This document shows, piece by piece, positions 25,120 to 34,968 of a DNA stretch of 64,000 nucleotides. Source of the DNA: an uncultured Spirochaeta sp. GTDB lineage: Bacteria; Spirochaetota; Spirochaetia; DSM-27196; Alkalispirochaetaceae. The stretch spans positions 1 through 64,000 of the forward strand of contig CAJWEZ010000013.1 in NCBI GenBank assembly GCA_913030605.1, written 5' to 3'. Each line of letters opens with the position of its first letter. Positions within the stretch are counted from its first letter, which is position 1. A program made the position numbers and the translations under genes. The notes below the pieces were generated by a model. The model saw only the letters and a list, made by a program, of their open reading frames with translations, searched no databases and was not told the DNA's origin.

Positions 25120-26594
25120 TACACTACTTCCTCTTTGGTCTGGCGGTACAGGAACACCGATCCGGGCCCCTTCTTGGTGATTTCGGTCATGGACATGCCG
25201 AGTTCGCGAGCCAGGATCTCCATCGTCCGGGGATAGTCGAAGCTTCCCTGACAGCGACCGGTTCCCAGCCACGTGCGTCGTTTGATGGCGTCGTAGGTTG
25301 TCGCCGGAATCGGGGAGTGGATCGCCTGGAGGATCTCACCCTCCGTCACTTCCTCGCAGCGACAGACGATCCGACCGTACGCGGGGTTGCGTTCGATGAT
25401 CGCTGCTCGTTGCACATGGTCCATTTCCTTGAACCGCGGGATGCGCCGCCGGGTCGCCGTCCAGTCGGCCTTCTCGGTGAGGGTGACGCCTTCGCCCTTC
25501 AGCAACTCCGCGACATACTCGGCGATCGCCGGGGAGGAGGCAAAGCCAGGGGATTCCACGCCGGCGAGGTTAATGAGGCCGCGGACGGCGGAGGACACTT
25601 CGATCAGGAAGTCCTTGCCGTGGCCACCGGGTTTGTAGTTGCCCGTGGCCCGGAGTCCGGCGAACGTCGCGATCACGTCGCGGGGCGAGACCGACGGTAC
25701 GAGCTTGGTGGCACCGTGGAGAATCTCATGCATACCGTGTTCGGTGACCGCGTGGTCTTCCTTGTCGCTGATCGAGTCGCTGTTGGGCCCCACCATCGTG
25801 TTGCCGTGGGTGGTGGTGGTGACCAGGATCCCCTTGCCTTTTTCGCTCGGCATGGGAAACAGCACGTTGTTCACGCGGAACTTGGAATCGTCGAAGACGA
25901 AGTACTCGCCGCGTCGCGCCGTGATTTCGAACTCCGGGCGATCGCCGGCCATGTGGAGAATCTCGTCGGAGTGGACTCCCGCCGCGTTGATGAACCAGGT
26001 CGCCGCCACACGGCCCTGGGTGGTCTCAACCGCCTTGAGTACGCCGTCCTCCACCACGGCACCACGGACCTCCGCGTTCAGGATAAACTCGACACCGTTG
26101 GTAGCGGCGTTCTCCGCGGCTCCCAGGACGCCCTGAAACGCGTCGACGACCCCGGCGGTGGGAGTGGAGAGGGCGCCGGTTACATCCGGACTGAGGTGCG
26201 GCTCCATTTCCAGAACCTGCTCACGGGTGAGAATCTCGAGACCCTTCACGCCGTTCTCACGGCCGCGTTCCAGAAGCGGCTGCAGTCCCGCCTGCTCCTC
26301 GGCGCCAACCGCCACGATGAGGGCGCCGGTATTCACCAGCGGAATATCGAGCTCCGGAGCGATCTGATACCAGAGCTCATTGCCACGGACGTTCATCCGT
26401 GCCTTCATCGTGCCGGGCTCGGGGTCGTGTCCGGAATGTATGATCGCACTGTTGGATGTGCTCTGGCCCATGCCAACGTCGGCTTCTTTTTCAAGTACCG
26501 CGACGGACAGCTGGTACTTTGACAGTTCGCGCGCAACCATGGAGCCGACGATTCCGGCGCCGATGATTACCACGTCGTATGATTTCTGATTCAC
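25119..26594 (-). CDS. GlpA-like FAD-dependent glycerol-3-phosphate dehydrogenase with BFD-type tail
   Basis: 491 residues. The FAD motif VVIIGAGIVGSMVARELS opens a DAO-type domain (about 1-365) with HSGHDPEPGTMKARMNVRGN and a late RATGNYKPGG. A C-terminal BFD-like [2Fe-2S] domain (about 400-490) has CRCEEVTEGEI and GTGRCQGSFD. Only three of the usual four Cys are visible: the fourth (after CQGSF) is Asp. Divergent glpF-glpK make glycerol-3-phosphate the likely substrate, oxidised to dihydroxyacetone phosphate. The start is GTG 26594 with GAGGTG upstream. It overlaps the next gene as TAATG. Confidence 0.87.
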   Translation of the reverse strand: MNQKSYDVVIIGAGIVGSMVARELSKYQLSVAVLEKEADVGMGQSTSNSAIIHSGHDPEPGTMKARMNVRGNELWYQIAPELDIPLVNTGALIVAVGAEEQAGLQPLLERGRENGVKGLEILTREQVLEMEPHLSPDVTGALSTPTAGVVDAFQGVLGAAENAATNGVEFILNAEVRGAVVEDGVLKAVETTQGRVAATWFINAAGVHSDEILHMAGDRPEFEITARRGEYFVFDDSKFRVNNVLFPMPSEKGKGILVTTTTHGNTMVGPNSDSISDKEDHAVTEHGMHEILHGATKLVPSVSPRDVIATFAGLRATGNYKPGGHGKDFLIEVSSAVRGLINLAGVESPGFASSPAIAEYVAELLKGEGVTLTEKADWTATRRRIPRFKEMDHVQRAAIIERNPAYGRIVCRCEEVTEGEILQAIHSPIPATTYDAIKRRTWLGTGRCQGSFDYPRTMEILARELGMSMTEITKKGPGSVFLYRQTKEEVV

Positions 26595-26635
26595 GACGTC
26601 ACCTCGACTCTGTGGGGATTTGTTGTCTATCAGAC

Positions 26636-26664
26636 AGGGTAGACCCGGTATGAACGTATGTCAA
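26636..26664 (-). promoter_or_regulatory. Promoter of the glycerol oxidoreductase operon
   Basis: Minus-strand TTGACA (complement of 26659-26664) and TACCCT (complement of 26636-26641) with a 17-nt spacer, about 40 nt ahead of the GTG start. Confidence 0.7.
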
Positions 26665-26828
26665 CGATTAAGTTACAAAAGTTCATTTCGCGGATGCCAG
26701 GAGCCGTAAACGGGTCGATTCTGGAGTGCGCAGCCGCCGTTCAGGGGGCTTGTGAACCGCGTAAATTCATACACAAAAAACATTTATGCATGGCTTGGAG
26801 TCTTTCGGTGCCCGCCCGAAATTTTTTG

Positions 26829-26857
26829 TTGACGGCTGTTCATATGGGGTGTAGCAT
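26829..26857 (+). promoter_or_regulatory. Promoter of glpF-glpK
   Basis: TTGACG at 26829-26834 and TAGCAT at 26852-26857 with a 17-nt spacer. It leaves a leader of ~68 nt before glpF. Confidence 0.65.
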
Positions 26858-26932
26858 TTTTTCATGGTTGGTTACAAACGTCATCCGGCGTTGTAACACC
26901 GTAACAAATCCCTATTCTGGTTGGAGGCACAC

Positions 26933-27685
26933 ATGGATTTCACTCCAATGGCAATGTATCTTGCCGAAGTCGTCGGTACGATGACGCTGGTCCTGCTCGG
27001 TGACGGTGTCGTCGCAAACGTTGTCCTGAACAAAACGAAGGGCAATTCCAGCGGCTGGATCGTCATCACGACGGGTTGGGGTCTCGCTGTCGCGATGGCC
27101 GTGTACGTAACGGGCTGGGTGTCCGGCGCCCACATCAACCCTGCGGTCACGATCGGTCTCGCCGCCATCGGCGCGTTCGACTGGGCGCTCGTTCCGGGCT
27201 ACATCATCGCGCAGATGATCGGTGCGTTCATCGGTGCGGTTCTGGTGTACCTCACCTACAAGCAGCACTTCGACGAAACCGACAACGCCGCGCTGAAGCT
27301 GGCCGTTTTCTCGACCGGCTCCGAGATTCGCAGCAACGGCTGGAACCTGGTGACTGAGATCATCGGTACCGCAATGCTGCTGTTCGGGATCCTCGGTATC
27401 GGACACACCATGGGCGGCGCCCAGGGTCTCGTTGAGACCGTCAACGCCGGCATGGGTCCCTTCGTGACCGGTTTCCTGATCTTCTCGATCGGTCTGTCCC
27501 TCGGCGGACCCACCGGTTATGCGATCAACCCCGCCCGTGACCTCGGTCCCCGCATCGCGCATGCGGTCCTGCCGATCAAGGGCAAAGGCTCCAGCGACTG
27601 GGGCTACTCCTGGATTCCGGTGGTTGGTCCGATCATCGGTGGTGTTCTGGGTTCCTTCCTCTGGGTCTTCGTCCAGAACCTGTAA
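26933..27685 (+). CDS. glpF: Glycerol facilitator, aquaglyceroporin
   Basis: 250 residues, six transmembrane helices plus two re-entrant loops of the MIP family. The two NPA boxes are HINPAVT and AINPARDLGPR; the Asp after the second NPAR is the hallmark of glycerol-conducting members rather than strict water channels. It admits glycerol by facilitated diffusion. The start ATG 26933 is chosen over an in-frame TTG at 26921 because GGAGG sits 5 nt upstream of it. The gene is cotranscribed with glpK. Confidence 0.96.
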   Translation: MDFTPMAMYLAEVVGTMTLVLLGDGVVANVVLNKTKGNSSGWIVITTGWGLAVAMAVYVTGWVSGAHINPAVTIGLAAIGAFDWALVPGYIIAQMIGAFIGAVLVYLTYKQHFDETDNAALKLAVFSTGSEIRSNGWNLVTEIIGTAMLLFGILGIGHTMGGAQGLVETVNAGMGPFVTGFLIFSIGLSLGGPTGYAINPARDLGPRIAHAVLPIKGKGSSDWGYSWIPVVGPIIGGVLGSFLWVFVQNL

Positions 27686-27700
27686 TCCGGATTCCACACG

Positions 27701-27727
27701 CACGGGGATGGTTGTTCTGTCCCCGTG
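27701..27727 (+). promoter_or_regulatory. Hairpin between glpF and glpK
   Basis: Perfect 8-bp stem CACGGGGA (27701-27708) with TCCCCGTG (27720-27727). There is no T-run after it, so it is probably an mRNA-processing or stability element and not a terminator. Confidence 0.55.
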
Positions 27728-27753
27728 TTACGATGTGTACGCTGGCAGTCTGA

Positions 27754-29289
<1,536 letters not shown>

Positions 29290-29310
29290 TCGATCCCGAT
29301 CCGTCCTCGG

Positions 29311-29344
29311 GGCCACCGGCGCACGCGCCGGTGGCCTTTTTTTG
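29311..29344 (+). terminator. Terminator after glpK
   Basis: Stem GGCCACCGGC (29311-29320) with GCCGGTGGCC (29327-29336), then a run of eight T. Confidence 0.92.
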
Positions 29345-29388
29345 TTGCCGCCCCCCTCACCCGGGCCGGTCGGTGAGCGCCCCCGGCG

Positions 29389-31227
29389 CTATGCGCGACC
29401 GATCAGATGCGCCAGACGGTCCTGTGTCAGTTCGATGTACAGTGGCCGTCCGTGGGGGCAGCGTGGCTCGGGGAGTGCCAGGGTTCGCTCGGCGAGCTGG
29501 GTGGCGGTCATCTCGTCGAGGTAGTCGCCGGCCTTGAGCGCCGCCTTGCACGCCATCTCCGCCACGAACCGGCGGTCCAGGGCGTCGTGGAGCCCCCCGA
29601 GTTCCAGAATCGTGTCGATCATGTCCTCAGTGTTCTCGCGGTACTCCGCCGGCATCGCGTTCAGTTGCCACCGTCGAACCGCGGTGCGCTCCAGGACGAT
29701 ACCGATGCTGCGGTATTCCTCGTGGTGGGCCCGGAGGGAAGCATCCTGGTCCTCGGTCACCTCGAATTCGTCGGGAACGAGCAGGCGCTGGGAGGTCCGG
29801 GCGGCGGCAAACCGGTCGTACAGGAGGCGTTCGTGGGCGGCGTGCTGGTCGATAATCCACGCCCGGTCGCCGCGTTCAACCACGAGGTACGTGCCGAAGA
29901 GCGTTCCGCGGTAGACGAGTTGGTCGGCGCCGGGAATCGCCCGTGTCTCGTGATCGAAATGGGCGGGGCGTCGCCAGCTTCGGTCGGCGCCGGAATCGGC
30001 GCCATCGCCGCGGTCGTTGCGCTCACCCCGGCCAGTGGCCGGCGTAGCCAGCGTGGTCGGCGTGGTCGGTCGCGCGGTGCGTCCGCCGAATCGGGATGCG
30101 GGGTGCGTCGACGGGGATCCGGTCGGGGGAGTCGGTGGGGCGGGCTCCGGTGGTCGGGCCGCCGGTGCGGTGTCCCGTTCGGCCACGCCCCGCGGCCAGA
30201 ACTCGCCGTCGAGGACCGTTCCCCGCACCGTCCACGCCCGCAGAAAGCCGCGGAGGATCTCCACGATGCGGTGATGGATCTCGCCGCCGTTCCGCAGCCG
30301 CACCTCGCGCTTGGCGGGATGAATGTTGAAATCGACGAGCGCCGGGTCGACGTCGATGAGCACCGCCGCCGCCGGATAGAGTCCGCCGTGCTGCACATCC
30401 TGGTAGGCGTACTCCACCGCCTGGATCAGTTTGTACTCCCACACGCGGCGTCGATTCACGAACACCTGGATCAGTCGTCGGTCGCGTCGCACGATCGCCG
30501 GCTCCGCCGCCACGATCGTGAGTCCGAACCCCTCTCCGCTTCCCGCCACCTCCTGCAGACTCTGCGGGGGTACCCGGGACCCGAAGACGGCGGCGACGCG
30601 CTCGGTGAGGTTCTGCGACGGGAGTACGCGGGGGTCGCCGGTGCCCGACTGGTGACTGAAGCGTACCTCGGGAAACGGAAGCGCCTTGTCCATGATCGTG
30701 TTGCGGATCGCCTGGGCTTCCGCCTGCGGTCGCGACAGAAACCGACGGCGGGCGGGGAGATTTGCGAAGAGCCGCCGGACCTGGACCGAGGTACCGGCCA
30801 CCGGCGGAGCGGGTTCCAGACGGATCTGTTCGGCGTTTCGCACCACGAGGAGATCGCCGCTGTCCGCCGTGGGGCGCGCGGCGCGGATCTCGAGTTCGCT
30901 GACGGCGGCAACGCTGGCGAGCGCTTCTCCGCGAAATCCCAGGCTCCGGGACTGTTCCAGATCCTCGATCGTGCGGATTTTGCTCGTCGCGTGCGGTTTC
31001 CAGCACAGCTCCAGGTCGTCCCGAGACATTCCCTGGCCGTTGTCGGTGACGCGGATGAGTTCCGCCCCGCCGGCGTCCCAGGAGACGTCGATCCGGTCCG
31101 CGCCGGCGTCCAGACTGTTGTCAATCAGCTCGCGGACCACCGAGGCGGGGCGTTCGATCACCTCGCCCGCGGCGATCCGCCGGGAAACTTCCGGTGGCAG
31201 GAGCGCCACCGGACGAGAGGAATCCAT
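29389..31227 (-). CDS. mutL: DNA mismatch repair protein MutL
   Basis: 612 residues. The GHKL ATPase half (about 1-330) has IAAGEVIERPASVVRELIDN, DNGQGM, SKIRTIEDL and GFRGEALASVAAV, with VDFNIHPAKREVR closing the transducer domain. A Pro/Thr/Arg-rich linker (about 345-430) follows. The dimerisation half carries IIDQHAAHERLLYD, close to the DQHA(X)2E(X)4E endonuclease motif but with Asp in place of the last Glu, plus MACKAALKAGD and CPHGRP. It is therefore likely a latent-nuclease MutL. The start at 31227 is where homology begins. It is only 8 nt after the stop of the FecR-barrel gene, so it appears to be the last gene of an outer-membrane operon. Confidence 0.95.
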   Translation of the reverse strand: MDSSRPVALLPPEVSRRIAAGEVIERPASVVRELIDNSLDAGADRIDVSWDAGGAELIRVTDNGQGMSRDDLELCWKPHATSKIRTIEDLEQSRSLGFRGEALASVAAVSELEIRAARPTADSGDLLVVRNAEQIRLEPAPPVAGTSVQVRRLFANLPARRRFLSRPQAEAQAIRNTIMDKALPFPEVRFSHQSGTGDPRVLPSQNLTERVAAVFGSRVPPQSLQEVAGSGEGFGLTIVAAEPAIVRRDRRLIQVFVNRRRVWEYKLIQAVEYAYQDVQHGGLYPAAAVLIDVDPALVDFNIHPAKREVRLRNGGEIHHRIVEILRGFLRAWTVRGTVLDGEFWPRGVAERDTAPAARPPEPAPPTPPTGSPSTHPASRFGGRTARPTTPTTLATPATGRGERNDRGDGADSGADRSWRRPAHFDHETRAIPGADQLVYRGTLFGTYLVVERGDRAWIIDQHAAHERLLYDRFAAARTSQRLLVPDEFEVTEDQDASLRAHHEEYRSIGIVLERTAVRRWQLNAMPAEYRENTEDMIDTILELGGLHDALDRRFVAEMACKAALKAGDYLDEMTATQLAERTLALPEPRCPHGRPLYIELTQDRLAHLIGRA

Positions 31228-31235
31228 GTCGGGTA

Positions 31236-33467
31236 CTAGAACCCGATCTGCGTCTGAATTGCAACCGTCGGCGCCATCCGCGGGTTGCCGTTTCCGTCGT
31301 ACACGATCTCGCCGTCGTCGTCCCGGACCACCGCAGTGGACACGCGCGCGACGATGCGGACAACGTCGTTGAACGGATAGGCCACGTACCCATCGAGGCT
31401 GGTGTTGGCGTCGAAGAGCGTTGCTTCGCTGTAGTCGCCCCACCCGGCGAGGGTCGCCGCGAAGTGGCTGCGGCGGTACTGCAGGCCGGACTCAATTCCG
31501 AACGGCAGGAGGCCGTCGCGGAGGCCCGCGGTGAACATGAACTCGTCCTGGTCGCTGCCCTGCCACGATCCGCTCTCGGTGATTTCCCATGGCCAGAAGT
31601 ACCCGGCGCTCAGATCCAGCAGCCCGAAGATGGTGGCGCCCGCCTCACCGGCAACGCCCATCGTCCGGGACTGGTACTGCTCGGCTTCGGTGTCTGCCAG
31701 GTAGGCGATCGTCTCGGCTGCGTAGGTGCCCCTGAGCCGGTCGTAGCTGGGACCATAGAACGCGGGGCGGAAGATCCCGTCGAAGCTCCGGTATTCCAGA
31801 CGATAGTCGAGGAATATCAGTCGTCCCCGCACACCGGCGGTCCAGCCGAAGTTCTTGAGCTTGCCGGAGGAAAAATCGACGAGTGCGTCGGTCTTGAGAC
31901 CGGACGTTACCGTTTCTCCGCCCAGCGTGGTGTCCTCCCGGAGGTAGGGGATCAGTCCACCGCCCTCGGCGAAACCGATCATGGCCAGACGCTCCCGATC
32001 GAGCACCGGGAGTTCGAGGTCCATGCCCACGTTCAGGAACAGCGGCTTTCCGGTCTCCGCGGCGTCCAGCGGCGCGGCCCGTTCCGCCGGCAGGGGCTGA
32101 CCGTCGGCGCCGACCGTCGAGATTCCCGCGGCCGGGGCGATATCGGTGACGGCGCTGATACCGACCGCAGCGGGCACCACCGGTGCCGCGGGCCGGAAGT
32201 ACATGCGACCGGCGTAGATTTCCGGCGCCGCCAGGTCGTTCACCACCGTTTCCATGCCCCACTTGTCGAGGTCGAACCCGAGGTTGAATCCGATGCGGCG
32301 CACGGTGGGAAAGTCGATGTCGTTGGCGTAGTTCCGCATGAGCAGACCCTGCCCGATCGTGAAGTTGGAGAGGTTTCCGATCTTGACGAAAAACCCGTCG
32401 CCGCGTTCACCGTACTCAAGCGACTTGATCTTCAGGGCGACGTCGGTGGCCAGGTCCTGCAGCGCTCCGAGAGGATCCCCGGACCAGTCCTGGTCGGCGC
32501 CGAAGGACCATTCGTTGTTGCCCTCGGGGCGGTACCAGTTGGCGGCGTCAAACAGATCGTCGCGGTAGGTGATCGGCAGGTAGAGCTCCATCGCCAGCCG
32601 TCCGAGCGAGATCCGGGGCTGGAAGACCGCCTGGGCCCACGTCTCCTCATTGATCGTGATCGATCCGACCTCCAGTCCCGTGATGCGGGCCAGCGACCCG
32701 AACAACCGGTCTCCGGCGCCCTCTCCCTCGTCGGTGGGTTCGGTCGGCTGTTCCGGAACCGGTTCGGCGGCAACATCCTGCGGCTCCTCCGCCGGAGCTT
32801 CCTCCGCCTGACCGGGAACCGCCGCCGGGTCCAGCTGGTCAAACTCGAGCCCCTCACGGCGAGCGGCGATTTCCGAGGCGCTCATCGCCTGGGGAGCGAA
32901 CAGATCGGCCAGGGCATCGGCGCGCTCGCCGGCGCCGACGAGGATCGACCGCCCCGCCTGGCCGCTTTCAAACCCGACCTCGCCGCTGAAGACAAAGAGC
33001 TCCTCGCTTGCGGCGGCGGCGTCGGTCGCGGCCTGTACCGCCATTCCGAAGTCGGTTCCGCGGACGCCGGCGACGGCGGAGGGGGTTCGAATGGAGTAGC
33101 GGCTCTCGCTGTCGGTCAGACGCGACGCCACCATGCGCAGACGTCCTCCGCGCAGCGCGAAGCTGTTTTCGGTGGCCTCACTGCGACCCTGAAGACCCTC
33201 GACCGTAAAATCGGTGTTGGGCGCCAGGCGGATGATGCTGCCGTTGGGATCCAGACGGATCTCCGCCGAGGTGTTTCCGGTGGTCACCTGGTCCCCGGGG
33301 TTCAGGGCAATGCCGAGGTAGAAGTTCACGTCGAACCCGTTCTCGTCCTGGATCTGGAGTTCCGCGCCGTCGTCGTAGTACTCGAGAATCGCCGCGGGCT
33401 CGCTCTGCGCGCTGAGGGCCACGAGAGCGAGCGACGTCAGCAGCAGGCTCAAAAATATGCGTTTCAT
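31236..33467 (-). CDS. FecR domain fused to an outer-membrane beta-barrel
   Basis: 743 residues. The signal peptide (about 1-20, ending LSAQSEP) is followed by a secreted FecR domain (about 40-165) with AEIRLDPNGSIIRLAPNTDF and VAGVRGTDFGMAV. A Pro/Glu-rich linker (about 235-265) leads to a ~470-residue barrel-like region. That region is clearly related to the 475-aa barrel encoded upstream: GMETVVNDLAAPEIYAGRMYFRP here matches GFETMVSNVAAFDVMAGRFYVRP there. The last strand ends in Phe (TQIGF), as BAM substrates usually do. No sigma/anti-sigma partner is adjacent, so the FecR part probably has a structural or ligand-binding role. Spacing to its upstream gene is 12 nt. Confidence 0.75.
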   Translation of the reverse strand: MKRIFLSLLLTSLALVALSAQSEPAAILEYYDDGAELQIQDENGFDVNFYLGIALNPGDQVTTGNTSAEIRLDPNGSIIRLAPNTDFTVEGLQGRSEATENSFALRGGRLRMVASRLTDSESRYSIRTPSAVAGVRGTDFGMAVQAATDAAAASEELFVFSGEVGFESGQAGRSILVGAGERADALADLFAPQAMSASEIAARREGLEFDQLDPAAVPGQAEEAPAEEPQDVAAEPVPEQPTEPTDEGEGAGDRLFGSLARITGLEVGSITINEETWAQAVFQPRISLGRLAMELYLPITYRDDLFDAANWYRPEGNNEWSFGADQDWSGDPLGALQDLATDVALKIKSLEYGERGDGFFVKIGNLSNFTIGQGLLMRNYANDIDFPTVRRIGFNLGFDLDKWGMETVVNDLAAPEIYAGRMYFRPAAPVVPAAVGISAVTDIAPAAGISTVGADGQPLPAERAAPLDAAETGKPLFLNVGMDLELPVLDRERLAMIGFAEGGGLIPYLREDTTLGGETVTSGLKTDALVDFSSGKLKNFGWTAGVRGRLIFLDYRLEYRSFDGIFRPAFYGPSYDRLRGTYAAETIAYLADTEAEQYQSRTMGVAGEAGATIFGLLDLSAGYFWPWEITESGSWQGSDQDEFMFTAGLRDGLLPFGIESGLQYRRSHFAATLAGWGDYSEATLFDANTSLDGYVAYPFNDVVRIVARVSTAVVRDDDGEIVYDGNGNPRMAPTVAIQTQIGF

Positions 33468-33479
33468 CGTGCAGCCTCC

Positions 33480-34907
33480 TCAGAAACTGATCGTGCTTTC
33501 AAGGCCGGAGGTCACCGTCCACTGGTCACCACCGCTCGCCTGCGGGTCGTAGGTGAGATCGTAGAGCAGCGAAATCACCACGGGCCCGGACCGGATGTTG
33601 ATCTGCGCGCCGATCATCGCGTTCTCGGCGGAGACCAGATCGTTGTATTCGCGAATGTCAAACTTTGTGTAGCTCGCTTCGGCACTCAACCCGGAGAACC
33701 CGGGAACGATGCCCTCGGCCACGGTCAGGGTGCTGCGGAGTTCCGGATACACGTCCGGACTGGTCGTGAACGGTCCGGTGAGGCTCGTATTGAAGACGAT
33801 GCCGTCTCCCAGGGCACTGAACCCGAGTTGTGCGAGCCAGCTGGCACCGCCGGCGACCGATGTGTCGCCGTTGAAGATCGCCAGCCGCTCGAGGCGCCGG
33901 CGGTCGTAGGTGTTGTCGAAGTACCCGGGAATGAAGTTGTCCTGCGTGACGCGGATCTGGGCGCCGTAGAGCAGGAACCCTGCGGCGCGACCGCCGGCCC
34001 CGACCATCGTGCCCACGCGGTCCTCCTGGAACGCCACGTCGCCGAACGCCGCCAGACTCAGGACGTCGCCGCTGAGAATCGGTTGCCGGACGTCCAGGCC
34101 CCACATGAGGGCGGTGTCGTTCGGGGTGGAGGTGTCGTAGTACACGCTGTCCGGGTCACGTTCGGCGAAGTAGTACGGGTTGCGGTCGGCGGCGACGGTA
34201 ACGCCCACCTGCAGGTTTGGCAGCAGGGGCAGGCCCGTTCCCGCCAGCGGCCGCACGTAGAACCGACCGGCCATCACGTCAAAGGCGGCAACATTGGACA
34301 CCATCGTCTCGAAGCCGAAGTACTTGACCCCCGCGAGGGCACTGTCGAGGTCGAACACCGCGCCAAAGATCCGTCGGTCCGGCAGGTACAGCTCGTTGCT
34401 GTACCCGTTGACCAGAAAGCCGTTGCCGATCGTGGCTCCGGGGATGCCTCCGAACCGGGCGTAGACGTCGTCGCCCTTCTGCCCGTAGCGGATGTAGCGA
34501 AACTTGGGCAGGTAGAGTTCCAGGAACGAGGTGTCGGAATCCGGAACCCAGTCGGCCTCCCGAACTTCGAACTCGTCGCCGTTGTCTCCGCCGGTAAAGC
34601 GGTAGTTCACCGGCAGGTCCAGGCCCAGGCCGAAGTTACCGAGCACGAACTCGGGTCGCAGTGCCAGAAGCTGGTAGGTTTCCACCTCGCCGGTGTCGGG
34701 GTTTTCGAAGGAGCTCACACCGAATGTAAGACCCATCCCGAAGCCGAGTCCCCCTCCGCCTCCGGCGGTTTCTGCGGGTTGTGCCGGTTCCTCGGAGGCG
34801 TTTGGTTGAGCCTCACCGTCGGTCTGCGCGTTTTCCTGTGCAAACAGTCCCGGTGTCAGCATCAACAGTGCAAGCACGGGGACGATCAGGTGGATAGTTC
34901 GTTTCAT
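33480..34907 (-). CDS. Outer-membrane beta-barrel protein, paralogue of the FecR-barrel fusion
   Basis: 475 residues from the ATG at 34907, with AAGGAG a few nt upstream. The signal peptide ends near LFAQENA, then an acidic, Gln/Glu-rich linker and a Gly-rich strand mark the start of the barrel. Alternating strands run to a C-terminal ESTISF ending in Phe. Shared blocks with the neighbouring fusion protein include the YG-K/R-GD and IGNGFLVN/IGQGLLMR segments and the VRPL/FRPA strand. I infer tandem duplication. Substrate or function unknown; porin-like or structural barrel. Confidence 0.75.
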   Translation of the reverse strand: MKRTIHLIVPVLALLMLTPGLFAQENAQTDGEAQPNASEEPAQPAETAGGGGGLGFGMGLTFGVSSFENPDTGEVETYQLLALRPEFVLGNFGLGLDLPVNYRFTGGDNGDEFEVREADWVPDSDTSFLELYLPKFRYIRYGQKGDDVYARFGGIPGATIGNGFLVNGYSNELYLPDRRIFGAVFDLDSALAGVKYFGFETMVSNVAAFDVMAGRFYVRPLAGTGLPLLPNLQVGVTVAADRNPYYFAERDPDSVYYDTSTPNDTALMWGLDVRQPILSGDVLSLAAFGDVAFQEDRVGTMVGAGGRAAGFLLYGAQIRVTQDNFIPGYFDNTYDRRRLERLAIFNGDTSVAGGASWLAQLGFSALGDGIVFNTSLTGPFTTSPDVYPELRSTLTVAEGIVPGFSGLSAEASYTKFDIREYNDLVSAENAMIGAQINIRSGPVVISLLYDLTYDPQASGGDQWTVTSGLESTISF

Positions 34908-34968
34908 CGGCCAGCTCCTTGAGAGTATCACTTAGGAGTATAGCCCGCCGGCGCACCCGTTTCGAGCC

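Larger units (their letters stand above)
26595..26932. other. 338-bp divergent control region between the glycerol oxidoreductase operon and glpFK
   Basis: No gene is seen. The region is AT-rich relative to its surroundings and holds one promoter for each side (annotated separately). A stretch of repeated aaaaaacattt and ttttttcatgg-like sequence lies between them and could hold operator sites. No perfect palindrome long enough to call an operator was found by eye. Confidence 0.6.

Noticed and set aside
31194-34922. 1242-codon open frame on the plus strand
   Set aside because: It is antisense to the FecR-barrel and 475-aa barrel genes, which have signal peptides, ribosome sites and mutual homology. 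Long antisense frames are expected at this GC content. The translation is His/Arg/Gly-rich without domains.
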